Source of the DNA: CALGYY01 sp963678485
GTDB taxonomy: Bacteria; Bacteroidota; Bacteroidia; Bacteroidales; CAIWKO01
DNA length: 64,000 bases
Direction: 5' to 3'
Assembly (NCBI GenBank): GCA_963678485.1
Contig: OY782882.1
Location: forward strand, 3,782,001 to 3,846,000
The notes under the pieces were generated by a model that had not been told where the DNA came from, searched no databases, and saw only the letters and a list, made by a program, of their open reading frames with translations. Positions 43,640 to 52,631 of the stretch are shown piece by piece. A program made the translations under genes and the position numbers. Numbering within the stretch: the first letter of the stretch is position 1; each line of letters opens with the position of its first letter.

Positions 43640-44235
43640 AGTTATGAGGTTATTGGGTTAAAGGGTTATTGGGGTGTTTGAGCTTGTCGAAACCACCAAG
43701 TAACAATGCGCGGAGTACCGGTCCCTGAGCAGCTAGTGCTGAGCGAAGTCGAAGTATGTCGAAGGGCGGTCCCCGAGCTTGCAGTAGGGCCGTACAAGAA
43801 TTTGTATTTTCTTCTTCATTGCAGCCACAATTCATTTGATAACATCATCACCCCTCGACAAGCTCGGGGACCGGTCGCATTATTAGGAAAAAGGACACTT
43901 CGACAGGCTCAGTGTCCTGCGCCATAACCAACGACAGTGCGGTTTTGGTGTGGTTGAACTTGTCGAAACCACCAAGTATGAGTGTCGCAATACCGGTCCC
44001 TGAGCAGCTAGTGCTGAGCGAAGTCGAAGTATGTCGAAGGGCGGTCCCCGAGCTCGTCGAGGGGATTAGTTCATTAGTTCAAAAACAGAAACCCTCAGAG
44101 TTTGCAGTGATCCTGACCCATTAAAAAATTCCATCAACCTACCATCTCCAACTCTTGCACCGCCCCCAAAGCACATTCTCACATTAGCACTCTTGCTTCG
44201 CACCGCCATTTTTCAGCCCGCTATTTTTTTTACTA
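43640..44235. repeat. Gene-free block of modular intergenic repeats
   Basis: It contains an exact 64-bp direct repeat (43716-43779 and 43991-44054, starting TACCGGTCCCTGAGCAGCTA), each preceded by CTTGTCGAAACCACCAAGTA. Inverted partial copies lie at 43851-43880 (CCCCTCGACAAGCTCGGGGA) and 43896-43915. Other modules are GGGTTAAAGGGTTATTGGGG (from about 43653), a CATTAGTTCAAAAACAGAAA-type piece (44070-44095), and CACATTCTCACATTAGCAC (44172-44190). The same modules recur at 49520-50070 and 56640-57250. Short frames in this block are not genes. Confidence 0.75.
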
Positions 44236-44241
44236 CTTTTG
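44234..44241 (+). promoter_or_regulatory. Second promoter box close to the sigma-factor start
   Basis: TACTTTTG ends 7 bp before the ATG at 44249. If used, the mRNA would have almost no leader. Confidence 0.4.
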
Positions 44242-44248
44242 CCACTCT

Positions 44249-44824
44249 ATGGACGAAAGCCTCCTTATCCAACATCTACGCAACGGAGATCCTTCTGCAT
44301 TTCGCAGTTTAGTGGATGCATATCAGGATAGGGTCTACAACACCATATACGGATTTGTTCATGATACAGACGACGCACTCGATCTTACGCAGGATGTATT
44401 CGTGGAGTTTTATCAGTCCTTTTCGAAATTTCGAGGCGATAGCAGCATCAATACATGGATATACCGAATTGCCGTCAATAAAGCATTGAATCATTTGCGC
44501 AGAAAAAAGCAGACGCCTTTTTCTTTTCTTTTCAGAAAGCCGGGGACTGAAAAATCAACGAACATACTGGCCGATCCTGCCGATTCAGCACTCAACCCAT
44601 CGGCAAGTCTTGAAAATACTGAGCTTAAACAACAACTACAACAAGCCATAGATGCTCTTCCCGAAAAACAGCGCATAGCCTTTATTCTCGACAAACTTGA
44701 GGACATGCCCTATAAGGAAATTGCATCCGTCATGCAGACCTCACTCTCGGCCGTCGAATCCTTAATACACCGGGCAAAACTCAATCTTCAGAAGAATTTG
44801 TTGGAGGTGTGGGAAAATAAGTAA
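44249..44824 (+). CDS. ECF-type RNA polymerase sigma-70 factor
   Basis: 191 aa. Region 2 spans about 20-90 (AFRSLVDAYQDRVYNTIYGF, DLTQDVFVEFYQSFSKFRG, INTWIYRIAVNKALNHLRRK) and region 4 about 130-180 (LPEKQRIAFILDKLEDMPYK, IASVMQTSLSAVESLIHRAK). The linker is long and Ser/Asn-rich. Nothing like an anti-sigma factor follows (875 bp without a clear gene), which is unusual for this class in Bacteroidota. Its regulon cannot be told from the sequence. The family call is firm. Confidence 0.95.
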   Translation: MDESLLIQHLRNGDPSAFRSLVDAYQDRVYNTIYGFVHDTDDALDLTQDVFVEFYQSFSKFRGDSSINTWIYRIAVNKALNHLRRKKQTPFSFLFRKPGTEKSTNILADPADSALNPSASLENTELKQQLQQAIDALPEKQRIAFILDKLEDMPYKEIASVMQTSLSAVESLIHRAKLNLQKNLLEVWENK

Positions 44825-45699
44825 TGTTTTCTGAGAGTAAAACGAACCGCCTTGCGATGGGCGAATCACGGATCAAGCCGGATTAGTGAGGAGCAACAAA
44901 TAGTTATTGGTGTTTTTTTGTAGCACAATTAAAAAAAACCAATACTGAATTGTCACAATTCATAAGAGCACAACTTAATGTGTGGTTTATATTCTTTAAA
45001 TTCCACCTTTTGCATGAACAAAAGGTGGAGCCAAAATTCTAGTCAAAGCAAAATGCTATCCCCCCGCTCTCGCCAATGGCCTCAAATCACGCAAGGTAGT
45101 GCCGAAAACGCCAATTAACGGCAGTTCTTGAATGTGATAATAAACTTCATTTCGCTCATTGAATTTTCTTTTTGTCGTTTTCGACAGAGCCGACAGCGAT
45201 AATGCCGCTGTCTGGCCCCTTGCGGATTTTCGTGCCGTTGGCGATTCACAGCCCGCCCACGCACGCTTGCTTTGACAGGCCCGCGCACACGCTTTGAACA
45301 TTAGCATTGCATAATTTCAATACTGTAAAGAACCCTTAAGTACGAATGGTATTGGTCTGATAAACTAGTAAAACACGGATAATCAAATGGTTGATGCGTT
45401 TAATTAATATTGATGGCCAATGTTACAAACAATAGCTGCATTAGGAACTCATTCGCGTTCATTCGTGGTATTCGTAGTTGAAGAAAGGTTTTAATACCGG
45501 TTGTTTCCCATGAATAGTATTCCAAATCCTCAACTTTTCTGCTTGATCCCGAATCACGGGTACGACCCCCTGGCTTCAATATTTCACCCTAGAAGGTCAG
45601 GGTATTATACCCTTCGCTGATGGCGGGATTGTTCGACTAAGGCTTTTAATAGGCCTTCGGCTCCTAAAAACCAAGGCTCACGAATAAATCATGAACAGC
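44825..45699. other. 875-bp gene-poor stretch with hairpins and a GC-rich block
   Basis: It holds a GAATTG...CAATTC hairpin (44947-44961), a perfect 10-bp-stem hairpin CCACCTTTTG...CAAAAGGTGG (45003-45028), and a block at about 45050-45308 with visibly higher GC that stays open on the - strand for 83 codons. That frame looks low in coding character (Ala, Arg, Lys, Ser-rich; no start signal), and I read the block as a dispersed repeat or structured RNA rather than a gene. CATTCGCGTTCATTCGTGGT (about 45450) is another repeat-like piece. No tRNA was found. Confidence 0.4.
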
Positions 45700-46008
45700 T
45701 TAAGAACCGGTTTCTTCACCTTCTTCTGCTGCAAAAATATCCATCTGTCCGGCCTTACTGAATTCTTCCGGGTCAAATAACTTTAACTGATTCTTTACAA
45801 CTGGTTCTTCCTCCGGAATATCTGCAGCATGCGCATCCAGGTATTCGTTAATGGCATTTTTAATGACACGGTTGGGCGTGCTTTTATGAAGATCACAGAA
45901 ACGGTCGATCTTCTTCATTTGTATGGAGGATATCTTTAAAGCAACCTTGCGGAATTTAATCTTATGCTTTTTTGCCTTTCCAGAACCAGCTTTTTTTTTG
46001 GTCGCCAT
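45700..46008 (-). CDS. Small basic RHH-like DNA-binding protein
   Basis: 102 aa from the ATG at 46008. An upstream ATG at 46032 overlaps a promoter box (TATTTTTG on the - strand, 46037-46030) and is rejected. The N-terminus is Lys-rich (MATKKKAGSGKAKKHKIKFR), then KVALKISSIQMKKIDRFCDL and STPNRVIKNAINEYLDAH give the strand-helix-helix pattern of ribbon-helix-helix proteins. The C-terminal ~45 residues are acidic (EEEPVVKNQLKLF, EEGEETGS). It is probably a nucleoid-associated or regulatory protein; no toxin gene is adjacent. Confidence 0.65.
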   Translation of the reverse strand: MATKKKAGSGKAKKHKIKFRKVALKISSIQMKKIDRFCDLHKSTPNRVIKNAINEYLDAHAADIPEEEPVVKNQLKLFDPEEFSKAGQMDIFAAEEGEETGS

Positions 46009-46029
46009 TACAAAAATTTTATGCAGCGC

Positions 46030-46037
46030 CAAAAATA
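46030..46037 (-). promoter_or_regulatory. Second promoter box of the RHH-like gene
   Basis: TATTTTTG on the - strand, 22 bp before the ATG at 46008; it settles the start choice. The rest of 46009-46283 shows no feature. Confidence 0.45.
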
Positions 46038-46283
46038 CAGAAAATATTGAAATTACAAAGTTTATAACCGGAGTACCTCCAGTTGCTTGCCACCACTCTT
46101 GCCCACAAGGTTGTGAAAAATGAATGTGAAGCTTTTGAAAAAATCAAAAAATTACTCAATAAAGCCGTTCAGACAAGGAAAATTTCCCAAATGCCTCAGA
46201 TACAAATATATGCAATTATGCGATTAGATGCTTCAAAACCACTGGATTAATCCAAAAGGATGAAATAATAAAAATCCTTAACT

Positions 46284-46316
46284 TTGTATTAACTTAAAAA
46301 AAATCGGTTACTTTTG
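46284..46316 (+). promoter_or_regulatory. Promoter of the 46377 gene
   Basis: TTG at 46284-46286, 22-nt spacer and TACTTTTG at 46309-46316. The start codon is about 60 bp beyond, leaving an A-rich leader. Confidence 0.6.
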
Positions 46317-46376
46317 CAAAACTCAAAGTATGAAACTAAAAATCGAAAAAATAATCACTTACTAAAATCCAAAAAA

Positions 46377-46799
46377 ATGAAAAAGTTAATTCTTGTTGTG
46401 CTGGTAGCCTTCATGGGCTCCATGTTCATCCCTTCAGCCGTTCAGGCTCAGACCAAACCTAAAGTTAAGGTTGATACCAAAGCGGTAGTTTATGAAAAGA
46501 CCCGTGGTGCTGACGAAAACATTAAAACTGCGAAACCTACTGATGATACCAAAGCTAACAAAGTAGAAAAAACACGTGGTGAGCTTTGCTACATCTATGT
46601 TTACAACTACACCGGCTATTCAATTGATATTTATATTGATGGCGACTGGATGGGAACAATCGGTTCTTACTCAAGTGCATACACCTATGCATATCCGGGC
46701 AACACCAAAGCTTATGGCAAGTCCATTGGTGGTACAATGACATGGGGTCCCCAGTATTTCGATTGCGAAAACGAATACACCTGGAACCTTTACGAATAA
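46377..46799 (+). CDS. Small exported hypothetical protein
   Basis: 140 aa from the ATG at 46377; an in-frame ATG at 46314 would start inside the promoter. The signal peptide is MKKLILVVLVAFMGSMFIPS with cleavage after AVQAQ. A Lys/Thr-rich linker contains two EKTRG motifs (about 42-46 and 66-70). The C-terminal ~70 residues (YIYVYNYTGYSIDIYIDGDW, MGTIGSYSSAYTYAYPGNTK) form a Tyr/Gly-rich all-beta domain. The family is not recognised. It has its own promoter and a strong terminator, so it is a single-gene unit and may be well expressed. Confidence 0.75.
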   Translation: MKKLILVVLVAFMGSMFIPSAVQAQTKPKVKVDTKAVVYEKTRGADENIKTAKPTDDTKANKVEKTRGELCYIYVYNYTGYSIDIYIDGDWMGTIGSYSSAYTYAYPGNTKAYGKSIGGTMTWGPQYFDCENEYTWNLYE

Positions 46800-46821
46800 T
46801 AAGCAACAGCTGTTGTGAAAA

Positions 46822-46850
46822 AAGGCTGCCCCAAACAGGCAGCCTTTTTT
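46822..46850 (+). terminator. Rho-independent terminator
   Basis: AAGGCTGCC (46822-46830) pairs with GGCAGCCTT (46838-46846) over a 7-nt loop, followed by T residues to 46850. It ends the 46377 gene. Confidence 0.85.
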
Positions 46851-46929
46851 GTTATTTTATTTTCTAAATTCTTTAACAATCTGAAAGAAAATATGACGTT
46901 TGCTAACCACACAATTAATTTGTTATTGA

Positions 46930-47403
46930 ATGAAGTATTTACTCTTTAGCCTGGCTGCATTTTTTTTCCTTTGTGTATCGTGCAAAAAAAACGATGGTTA
47001 TTTATCTTCTATAGATTACATAATTTTTGGTCATTTCTATGGGGAGTGCTTAGGGGAAGATTGTATTGAAATTTTTAAAATTAATAATGATCATCTCTAT
47101 GAAGATACCCGAGATCATTATCCTGATGCCAATGATTTTTATAATGCTAACTTTCAGAAACTCTCTGATGAGAAGTTTGCCTTAACAAAGGATATCATAA
47201 ATTATTTTCCAATGTCACTTTTGGATGAGGAAAATCATGTGATTGGTCAGCCTGACGCAGGCGATTGGGGCGGACTCTATATCGAATATAAACGCAATAG
47301 TGTTAGGAAATTTTGGTTGCTGGACAAGAAGAAGGAAAATGTACCTTCAACATATCACGTGTTTATCGATAAAGTAGCGGAGGTCATTCAGGCCATCCAA
47401 TAA
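46930..47403 (+). CDS. Hypothetical lipoprotein
   Basis: 157 aa. The lipoprotein signal is MKYLLFSLAAFFFLCVSC (lipobox CVSC, Cys18), followed by KKND. The mature part is acidic, with a CLGEDCIEIFKINNDHLYED block and a C-terminal WWL-like strand region (RKFWLLDKKKENVPSTYHVF). It resembles short Bacteroidota lipoproteins of unknown function. It converges with the amidohydrolase, the two stops being only 2 bp apart. Confidence 0.7.
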   Translation: MKYLLFSLAAFFFLCVSCKKNDGYLSSIDYIIFGHFYGECLGEDCIEIFKINNDHLYEDTRDHYPDANDFYNANFQKLSDEKFALTKDIINYFPMSLLDEENHVIGQPDAGDWGGLYIEYKRNSVRKFWLLDKKKENVPSTYHVFIDKVAEVIQAIQ

Positions 47404-47405
47404 AT

Positions 47406-48224
47406 CTATAACTTCAGCAATCCCTGCATATTCCCGCCTAGGATGAGGTCAATATCATTTTGAGGTATGGGCAATTCTCTCACTCTGGCCATGTTTTTTT
47501 CTAATCCATTTTTACCAAAAGGTATATCAGAACCCAGACATAGTCGGCCCGCCCCGTATTTTTCCAGTGCTTTTCGTACACGTTTATCCGATACTAAAAA
47601 GTACGGCGAAATATCAAACCAGTAGTTGTTGAGATGAAATACCTTTTCCAGCATGATCTCAAACCCAATTAAATGGCCCACGATAAATTTTGTGTTGGGA
47701 TGCTGTTGAAGCAGATCTATAAACTCCATGATATTGTTGCGTTTGAACAAATGTATAAACAATGGCATATCATGAGCAGCACAGAATTCAGCAATCTGAT
47801 GCATGCTTTCCTGATTCGTATCGAAACTCGAAAATATCTGATGCAACTTCACCCCACTATAATTCCATAAAGGAAGTCGGGTTTCCAACTCCTGCATTAT
47901 ATTCGGATCCTTTGGATTGGCCCAATAGAATTGGATGATGCGATCAGGACATTCCTGCTTAAGCATGTACAGGTATTCATTGGGCTTATCATACACCATT
48001 TCAGTAAAGGTCGAAAAGAATTGAATTAAGCGGTTTATCCAGGTCATCATATCGCTTTCCGGGAAATGCTTCGCCATATTCGGAATCGAATAGTCCTTTT
48101 CTCCATCGACACCCATTGGCGCCAATACGATTTTGTCAACTCCAAGCCTGTCGAGCTCGGGAATCAGCGTTTCTTTTTTGAAAAATACTCCTGCTGCGTG
48201 CGCGTGTCCGTCGATAACCAACAT
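47406..48224 (-). CDS. Amidohydrolase-2-like metal-dependent hydrolase
   Basis: 272 aa. It starts VIDGHAHAAG (HxH metal motif, His6 and His8). HLFKRNN near 158 and FIVGHLIG near 182 supply further ligand candidates, and LGSDIPFG near 234 the usual Asp. The TIM-barrel fold matches the COG2159 group (decarboxylases and lactonases); the substrate is unknown. There is no signal peptide, so it is cytosolic. A short TGTGATAA repeat lies just upstream, before the lipase gene on the same strand. Confidence 0.85.
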   Translation of the reverse strand: MLVIDGHAHAAGVFFKKETLIPELDRLGVDKIVLAPMGVDGEKDYSIPNMAKHFPESDMMTWINRLIQFFSTFTEMVYDKPNEYLYMLKQECPDRIIQFYWANPKDPNIMQELETRLPLWNYSGVKLHQIFSSFDTNQESMHQIAEFCAAHDMPLFIHLFKRNNIMEFIDLLQQHPNTKFIVGHLIGFEIMLEKVFHLNNYWFDISPYFLVSDKRVRKALEKYGAGRLCLGSDIPFGKNGLEKNMARVRELPIPQNDIDLILGGNMQGLLKL

Positions 48225-48232
48225 AAGATTAA

Positions 48233-48260
48233 TGTGATAATGTGATAATGTGATAATGTG
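48233..48260. repeat. Short tandem repeat TGTGATAA x3
   Basis: Three perfect 8-bp units (48233-48256) followed by TGTG. Its complement is part of the CACATTATCACATT module seen in other intergenic repeats (50038, 57226). Confidence 0.7.
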
Positions 48261-48285
48261 TTATGATGTTATTGTGATTGGTTGT

Positions 48286-49389
48286 TTATTGGGGAAGTTT
48301 TAGTTGCTCCAATAAATAAATATATGGCTCAAAGTAGTGGTGACAGAAAGAATTCTCAGGATTGTCGGGAAATTTTTTATGATAGGCTGAGTCGGCGAGA
48401 AGTACAATTGTATTGCCTGTTCTGACATAATTATTGCTGGCATAATACTCCGGTGCAATAAAACCTTTGATGCTGCTCTTCACATATTTTGCTGCTTTCT
48501 GTCCCATGAATTTCTGATAATTCTCGAGCGCCTTAAAAGAAGGTTTCGACAATTTGTTGTAGTAATGTTTCAGGACCAGGTCAACGGGGAACTTTTGCTT
48601 TTTTATTAGTGTTTTCGCATCTTTCAGAGGGTTAACCGTGTTGAAATCATTCAGCGTCTGTAAAGATAAAGGCGCTTCAGGTACCCAATCGGCGGAGTTC
48701 ACAATGTTGTAAGCCCAACCACCCTGTGTCATGGCTTCGTATTCATAGGCATAATAAAGGTTTCCGGGTTTTGGTGCGGCAGTGCAATATGTTTTAAATG
48801 TGATGTCTGCAGGGAGGCGTGAGCTTTCGCGTAGGTTATACAGATAGCTCGTCAGCAAGTAGGAAATTCCGCCGCCCTGACTGTGTCCAGTAATTATAAA
48901 ATCCTTGATTCCGCTCAAATACAGTGAATCAATTTTTGGTAAGATATCTTTCGATAAGAATGAAACACCCAACAGCCAACCCACGTGCACTGCGGCTTTT
49001 GGATCTTTTGCCAATTCGTATTTGAAGGTTTCACTTTCGCTGATACGCAATTCGCCTTTGGCTGGAACCATTGCTGCGTAAAGATTAGCGAGCCAACTGT
49101 CGTTCGATCCTGTCGTCCCGCGCACCGCAATTACAGCCACTTTGTCCTTCCTGATCCATAAGGCCCAGCAATATTTCAAACCTAATTCTGGAGAGCGATA
49201 AATGAACCGGTAATCCTGAGGTGCTCCGATTTTTTCGTAATAGGAGCGACCTGCAAAATGAGAATTCACCTTAAACATATCGATACATTCCGCTTTGTCG
49301 AAACCCGGTTTGAGCTGCTGAGCTGCAGAATATAGTGGGATAATCAATAAAACAGATAGAAGGATAAATATAGTCCTGATTAACTTCAT
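48286..49389 (-). CDS. Secreted class 3-type lipase
   Basis: 367 aa from the ATG at 49389; an ATG at 49410 overlaps the promoter box TATATTTG (- strand, 49415-49408). The signal peptide is MKLIRTIFILLSVLLIIPLY with cleavage near YSAAQ. The alpha/beta-hydrolase nucleophile elbow is ITGHSQGGGISYLL (Ser about 166), AVIAVRGTTGSNDSW supplies the oxyanion region, and VNSADWVPEAP likely holds the Asp of the triad. The order fits Lipase_3 enzymes. It is exported to the periplasm or beyond; no T9SS domain is present. Confidence 0.87.
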   Translation of the reverse strand: MKLIRTIFILLSVLLIIPLYSAAQQLKPGFDKAECIDMFKVNSHFAGRSYYEKIGAPQDYRFIYRSPELGLKYCWALWIRKDKVAVIAVRGTTGSNDSWLANLYAAMVPAKGELRISESETFKYELAKDPKAAVHVGWLLGVSFLSKDILPKIDSLYLSGIKDFIITGHSQGGGISYLLTSYLYNLRESSRLPADITFKTYCTAAPKPGNLYYAYEYEAMTQGGWAYNIVNSADWVPEAPLSLQTLNDFNTVNPLKDAKTLIKKQKFPVDLVLKHYYNKLSKPSFKALENYQKFMGQKAAKYVKSSIKGFIAPEYYASNNYVRTGNTIVLLADSAYHKKFPDNPENSFCHHYFEPYIYLLEQLKLPQ

Positions 49390-49407
49390 AATGATATTTC
49401 GTTTGCA

Positions 49408-49415
49408 CAAATATA
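49408..49415 (-). promoter_or_regulatory. Second promoter box of the lipase gene
   Basis: TATATTTG on the - strand, 18 bp before the ATG at 49389. Confidence 0.45.
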
Positions 49416-50185
49416 GTGAAAGAATGCGTAATTATCATGTGTCAGAATGATTCGCCTTTTGGGAAGTTTTTAATGCTCCAGTGGGAGTTTTCGCAGACTT
49501 GATGTGGGATCTGTAGTTTTGGTTTATGGGTTTTTGGGTTATTGGGGTTTTGGAGTTCATTAGAAACTAGTTAAAACACTTCTGCAGTGCACCTTTGTGA
49601 ACGGGTGGTCGAGCGTAGCCGAGACCACTCTTTTATAAAATAGTACCTCGGTCCCCGAGCGAAGTCGAGGGGCGGTTCCCGAGCGGCTAGTACTGAGCTG
49701 AGCCGAAGTATGTCGAGGGGCGGTCCCTGAGCCTGTCGAAGGGTGGTTAGTAAATTAATCCAATACTTCATAAGTAGAAACAACACGGACTGCAGCGACC
49801 CTCTCACATTACAAAATTCAAACATCCCCAAATGTCCAAAGCATGAACCGTACTAATTGCACATTAGGTTAGTCATTCCGGTTTTAATCCGGAATCCCAT
49901 CATTAAAGGGTTAAAAGGTTATTGGGGTTTTGGAGTTCATTAGTTCTAAAGTTGAAACCCTGCGGATTGCCTAGGCCTTCACCCATTAAAAAATTCCATA
50001 AACTCACCAATCACCAAGTGATGCACCGCCCTATAGCACATTATCACATTCTCACATTTGCAGGGAATGTGCAATGGCCGCATACATTGAAAATGCAGGA
50101 ATGGTTTAACATTACTCTTAATAAATAGTACTACCTTTACTCTTTCGTAGCATGATTTACATTGTTTGATATTTATATTCACCTT
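49416..50185. repeat. Gene-free block of modular intergenic repeats
   Basis: It holds GGTTTTTGGGTTATTGGGGT (about 49525), GTGGTC...GACCAC followed by TCTTTT (49607-49632, a terminator-like hairpin), CGGTCCCCGAGCGAAGTCGA and GGTCCCTGAGCCTGTCGAAG (49648-49745), then GGGTTAAAAGGTTATTGGGG (from 49907), a CATTAGTTCTAAAGTTGAAA piece, CCCATTAAAAAATTCCATAA, and CACATTATCACATTCTCACA (50038-50057). All have relatives at 43640-44235 and 56640-57250. No gene was found. Confidence 0.75.
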
Positions 50186-50917
50186 ATGAAACGGATAGTT
50201 CTATTAGTTGCTTTTCTGATTGTTAGCTGTGGCACCTTTGCGCAAATATCGAAAGTGGTTGAAATCCCCATGAATAATAACAGCGATACCAGTCTCTGGT
50301 ACAAATGGCGGGCTGCATGGTGCGCTCCACTCAGAATTGAGAAACTCTTATACTCAACTGATGCTTTTCATTTCAGATATTGGCAGGATGGCCAAGCTGT
50401 GGATATCTGGAGCAGCGACAACAAAACCTTTTCTGGTCGGGTTACCAACTATGCACATAAAAAAGTTACCCATACCTGCAAGAACCATCCTGAAAAACCA
50501 ATGAGGTTGTTTAAAAAGCAAATCCGACTTGACTCTGCACAAGCACACAATGTCTACAAATTATTAATCGAATACTCAATACTTACGCTACCATCGGACA
50601 ATAAGATTAATAATTGGAGTGTTGGGCTCGATGGAACAGAATACCTTATTGAGATTGCAAAACCTGAGTCCTATACTTTCAAAACATACTGGACTCCCAC
50701 CGCGCAAAAAGGAGTTCCGGAAGCAGAAAAGTTCCAGGCCTTTGTGATTAAAATCAACGCAGCTCTTGACCTTCCCGGGATGTACGTGAAGCTTATGAAC
50801 GAATTGCCCATTGGGACTTTCACCAAAAATGGAATCAGCATGTTCTACATCAGTGGGGCTTATGACGACGAATTCGATTACGAAAACGAATTTGGTAACG
50901 AATATTGGGCAGAATAG
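50186..50917 (+). CDS. Exported hypothetical protein (possible lipoprotein)
   Basis: 243 aa from the ATG at 50186. The N-terminus MKRIVLLVAFLIVSCGTFAQ can be read as a lipoprotein signal (lipobox IVSC, Cys15) or as a standard signal peptide cut after FAQ. The mature part contains KKVTHTCKNHPEKPM and a C-terminal acidic tail (DDEFDYENEFGNEYWAE). No family is recognised. It is followed 71 bp later by the promoter box for the radical SAM operon, so it is probably a separate transcript. Confidence 0.65.
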   Translation: MKRIVLLVAFLIVSCGTFAQISKVVEIPMNNNSDTSLWYKWRAAWCAPLRIEKLLYSTDAFHFRYWQDGQAVDIWSSDNKTFSGRVTNYAHKKVTHTCKNHPEKPMRLFKKQIRLDSAQAHNVYKLLIEYSILTLPSDNKINNWSVGLDGTEYLIEIAKPESYTFKTYWTPTAQKGVPEAEKFQAFVIKINAALDLPGMYVKLMNELPIGTFTKNGISMFYISGAYDDEFDYENEFGNEYWAE

Positions 50918-50987
50918 GACTTGTTGGCACTGCAACTAGTGGCAAAGTCAGCTTGCACACAGCGCTCATTCAAAAAGATTTTAAACG

Positions 50988-50995
50988 TACTTTTG
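50988..50995 (+). promoter_or_regulatory. Second promoter box of the radical SAM/ssnA-like operon
   Basis: TACTTTTG, 31 bp before the ATG at 51026. No TTG box at standard distance. Confidence 0.4.
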
Positions 50996-51025
50996 TGGTG
51001 AAGGAATTCTTTGTGAGGATGAATT

Positions 51026-52618
51026 ATGTCTGATACTACAACAACTACTACATATCGCTTATTCTTAATAAATCCGCGTCAACGTTATGTGAATTACTAC
51101 GCACAGACGGAACTCAGCAAGATATTGCACAAAAAGCGTTTCATGGTGCCTCTTGCTGTGCCTACAGTGGCGGCACTTACGCCTCCGAATTATTCAGTTA
51201 GAATTGTTGATGAAGAGGTAGAAAGCCTGCCACAGGAAATGCCCGATATTGTTGGGATTACAACCTTAGCAGCAACAATCCTCCGGGTATATGAAATTGC
51301 TGATCACTACCGTGCATTGGGCGTTAAAGTAGTGTTGGGAGGGGCTTACGCATCCTATATGGTGGATGAAGCCCTTGAGCACGCAGATGCCGTGGTAGTA
51401 GGTGAAGCCGAAAATTTATGGAAGAAATGCCTCGAAGATTTTGAGCAAAATAATTTACAGAAAGTCTATAAAGCCGAGACCTATTCCGAGTTTAAGCAGA
51501 GTCCTGTGCCTCGTTGGGATCTGTTGCAAAAAGATCATTTCTTTCAGGTAGGAGTGCAGGTGTCGCGCGGATGCCCCTTCAATTGCGAGTTCTGCTTAGT
51601 GCATAATCTTTTCGGACATAAGATGCGTTACCGCGATCTCGATAATGTAGTGGCCGAGCTTAAAGCACTGCCTGTGCGCAAGGTCTTTTTTATTGATGAT
51701 AATCTGACCGTAAATCGCAGCTATGCTCATGCACTGATGCAAGCCATCAAACCCTTGCATATTGCATGGTCTTGCATGGCAAGCATAGATATCGCGCAGG
51801 ATGAGGCTTTGCTTACAGCTATGGCTGATGCCGGTTGCTTCAATATTCTCATTGGCTTTGAATCGCTCAACCCTGAATCACTTTCAGAAACCAAGAAAAA
51901 ACATAACAAATCAGCTGTAATATATGAAGAGGCCGTACGAAAAATTCATGCACATGGAATTCATATCACAGCTTCCTTCGCAGTAGGCTTTGACCATGAT
52001 ACAACGGATGAGTTTGAAAAAATAATTGAGTTTACAAGTCATACCGGACTCTCATACATCAACCTCAATATTCTTGGTGCACCTCCCGGTTCAGCATTGT
52101 ACGATCGCCTCAATCGCGAAGGCCGCTGGTATGGCATCTCTCCCGATTATCGTAGTGGACTATTCCCTTGCATGCATTACCAACGAATGTCGCAAACGGA
52201 ATTGTTTGATGCCTATTTCAAAGCAATCGAACGCATCTATTCTTGGAAGGTCATCGTAAAAAAAGCCCGCGTACTCTTTGCTGATGGGCATTTCACTGCG
52301 CCATATTTTGATATGGTTAAGGATATTCCTTTTCAGGCACGGTCATCTTTTATCATACTTGGACATTTTGCCTTCAGTGTAAACAGGCATAAGCGCCGAC
52401 TTTTCTTTATGCTGCTGAAATTCGTGCTACAGAAAAAGGTCGCTATCGATAAAGCCGCGTCTTATATGCTTTCGCTGATGAGTTATCATAATCATATTCA
52501 TCATATGAAATCGCACATCGACGAGTATCGTGATATTGTAAAACGTCATGATATGGGCTCATGGGAAGAAATACAGCGTGCTCAGCAAACCGAAACTAAC
52601 ATCGCAAAAGCCTTGTAA
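51026..52618 (+). CDS. B12-binding-domain radical SAM protein
   Basis: 530 aa. Residues ~50-140 form a cobalamin-binding Rossmann domain (PDIVGITTLAATILRVYEIA, KVVLGGAYASYMVDEALEHA). The radical SAM domain starts at about 172, with the iron-sulfur ligands Cys183, Cys187 and Cys190 (RGCPFNCEFC). The C-terminal ~170 residues match the DUF4070-type extension of this group. Relatives include C-methylases, but the substrate is unknown. The next gene, an SsnA-like amidohydrolase, begins 13 bp after the stop, so the two probably work together or on related molecules. Confidence 0.88.
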   Translation: MSDTTTTTTYRLFLINPRQRYVNYYAQTELSKILHKKRFMVPLAVPTVAALTPPNYSVRIVDEEVESLPQEMPDIVGITTLAATILRVYEIADHYRALGVKVVLGGAYASYMVDEALEHADAVVVGEAENLWKKCLEDFEQNNLQKVYKAETYSEFKQSPVPRWDLLQKDHFFQVGVQVSRGCPFNCEFCLVHNLFGHKMRYRDLDNVVAELKALPVRKVFFIDDNLTVNRSYAHALMQAIKPLHIAWSCMASIDIAQDEALLTAMADAGCFNILIGFESLNPESLSETKKKHNKSAVIYEEAVRKIHAHGIHITASFAVGFDHDTTDEFEKIIEFTSHTGLSYINLNILGAPPGSALYDRLNREGRWYGISPDYRSGLFPCMHYQRMSQTELFDAYFKAIERIYSWKVIVKKARVLFADGHFTAPYFDMVKDIPFQARSSFIILGHFAFSVNRHKRRLFFMLLKFVLQKKVAIDKAASYMLSLMSYHNHIHHMKSHIDEYRDIVKRHDMGSWEEIQRAQQTETNIAKAL

Positions 52619-52631
52619 AAAATATATCGTT

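Noticed and set aside
43706..44124. Short + strand frames of about 70 codons between 43.7 and 44.1 kb
   Set aside because: They lie in repeat modules and share their sequence with the direct repeat.
45056..45307. 83-codon - strand frame in the GC-rich block
   Set aside because: No start signal or family, biased composition; more likely a repeat or RNA. Kept only as a gene-free stretch.
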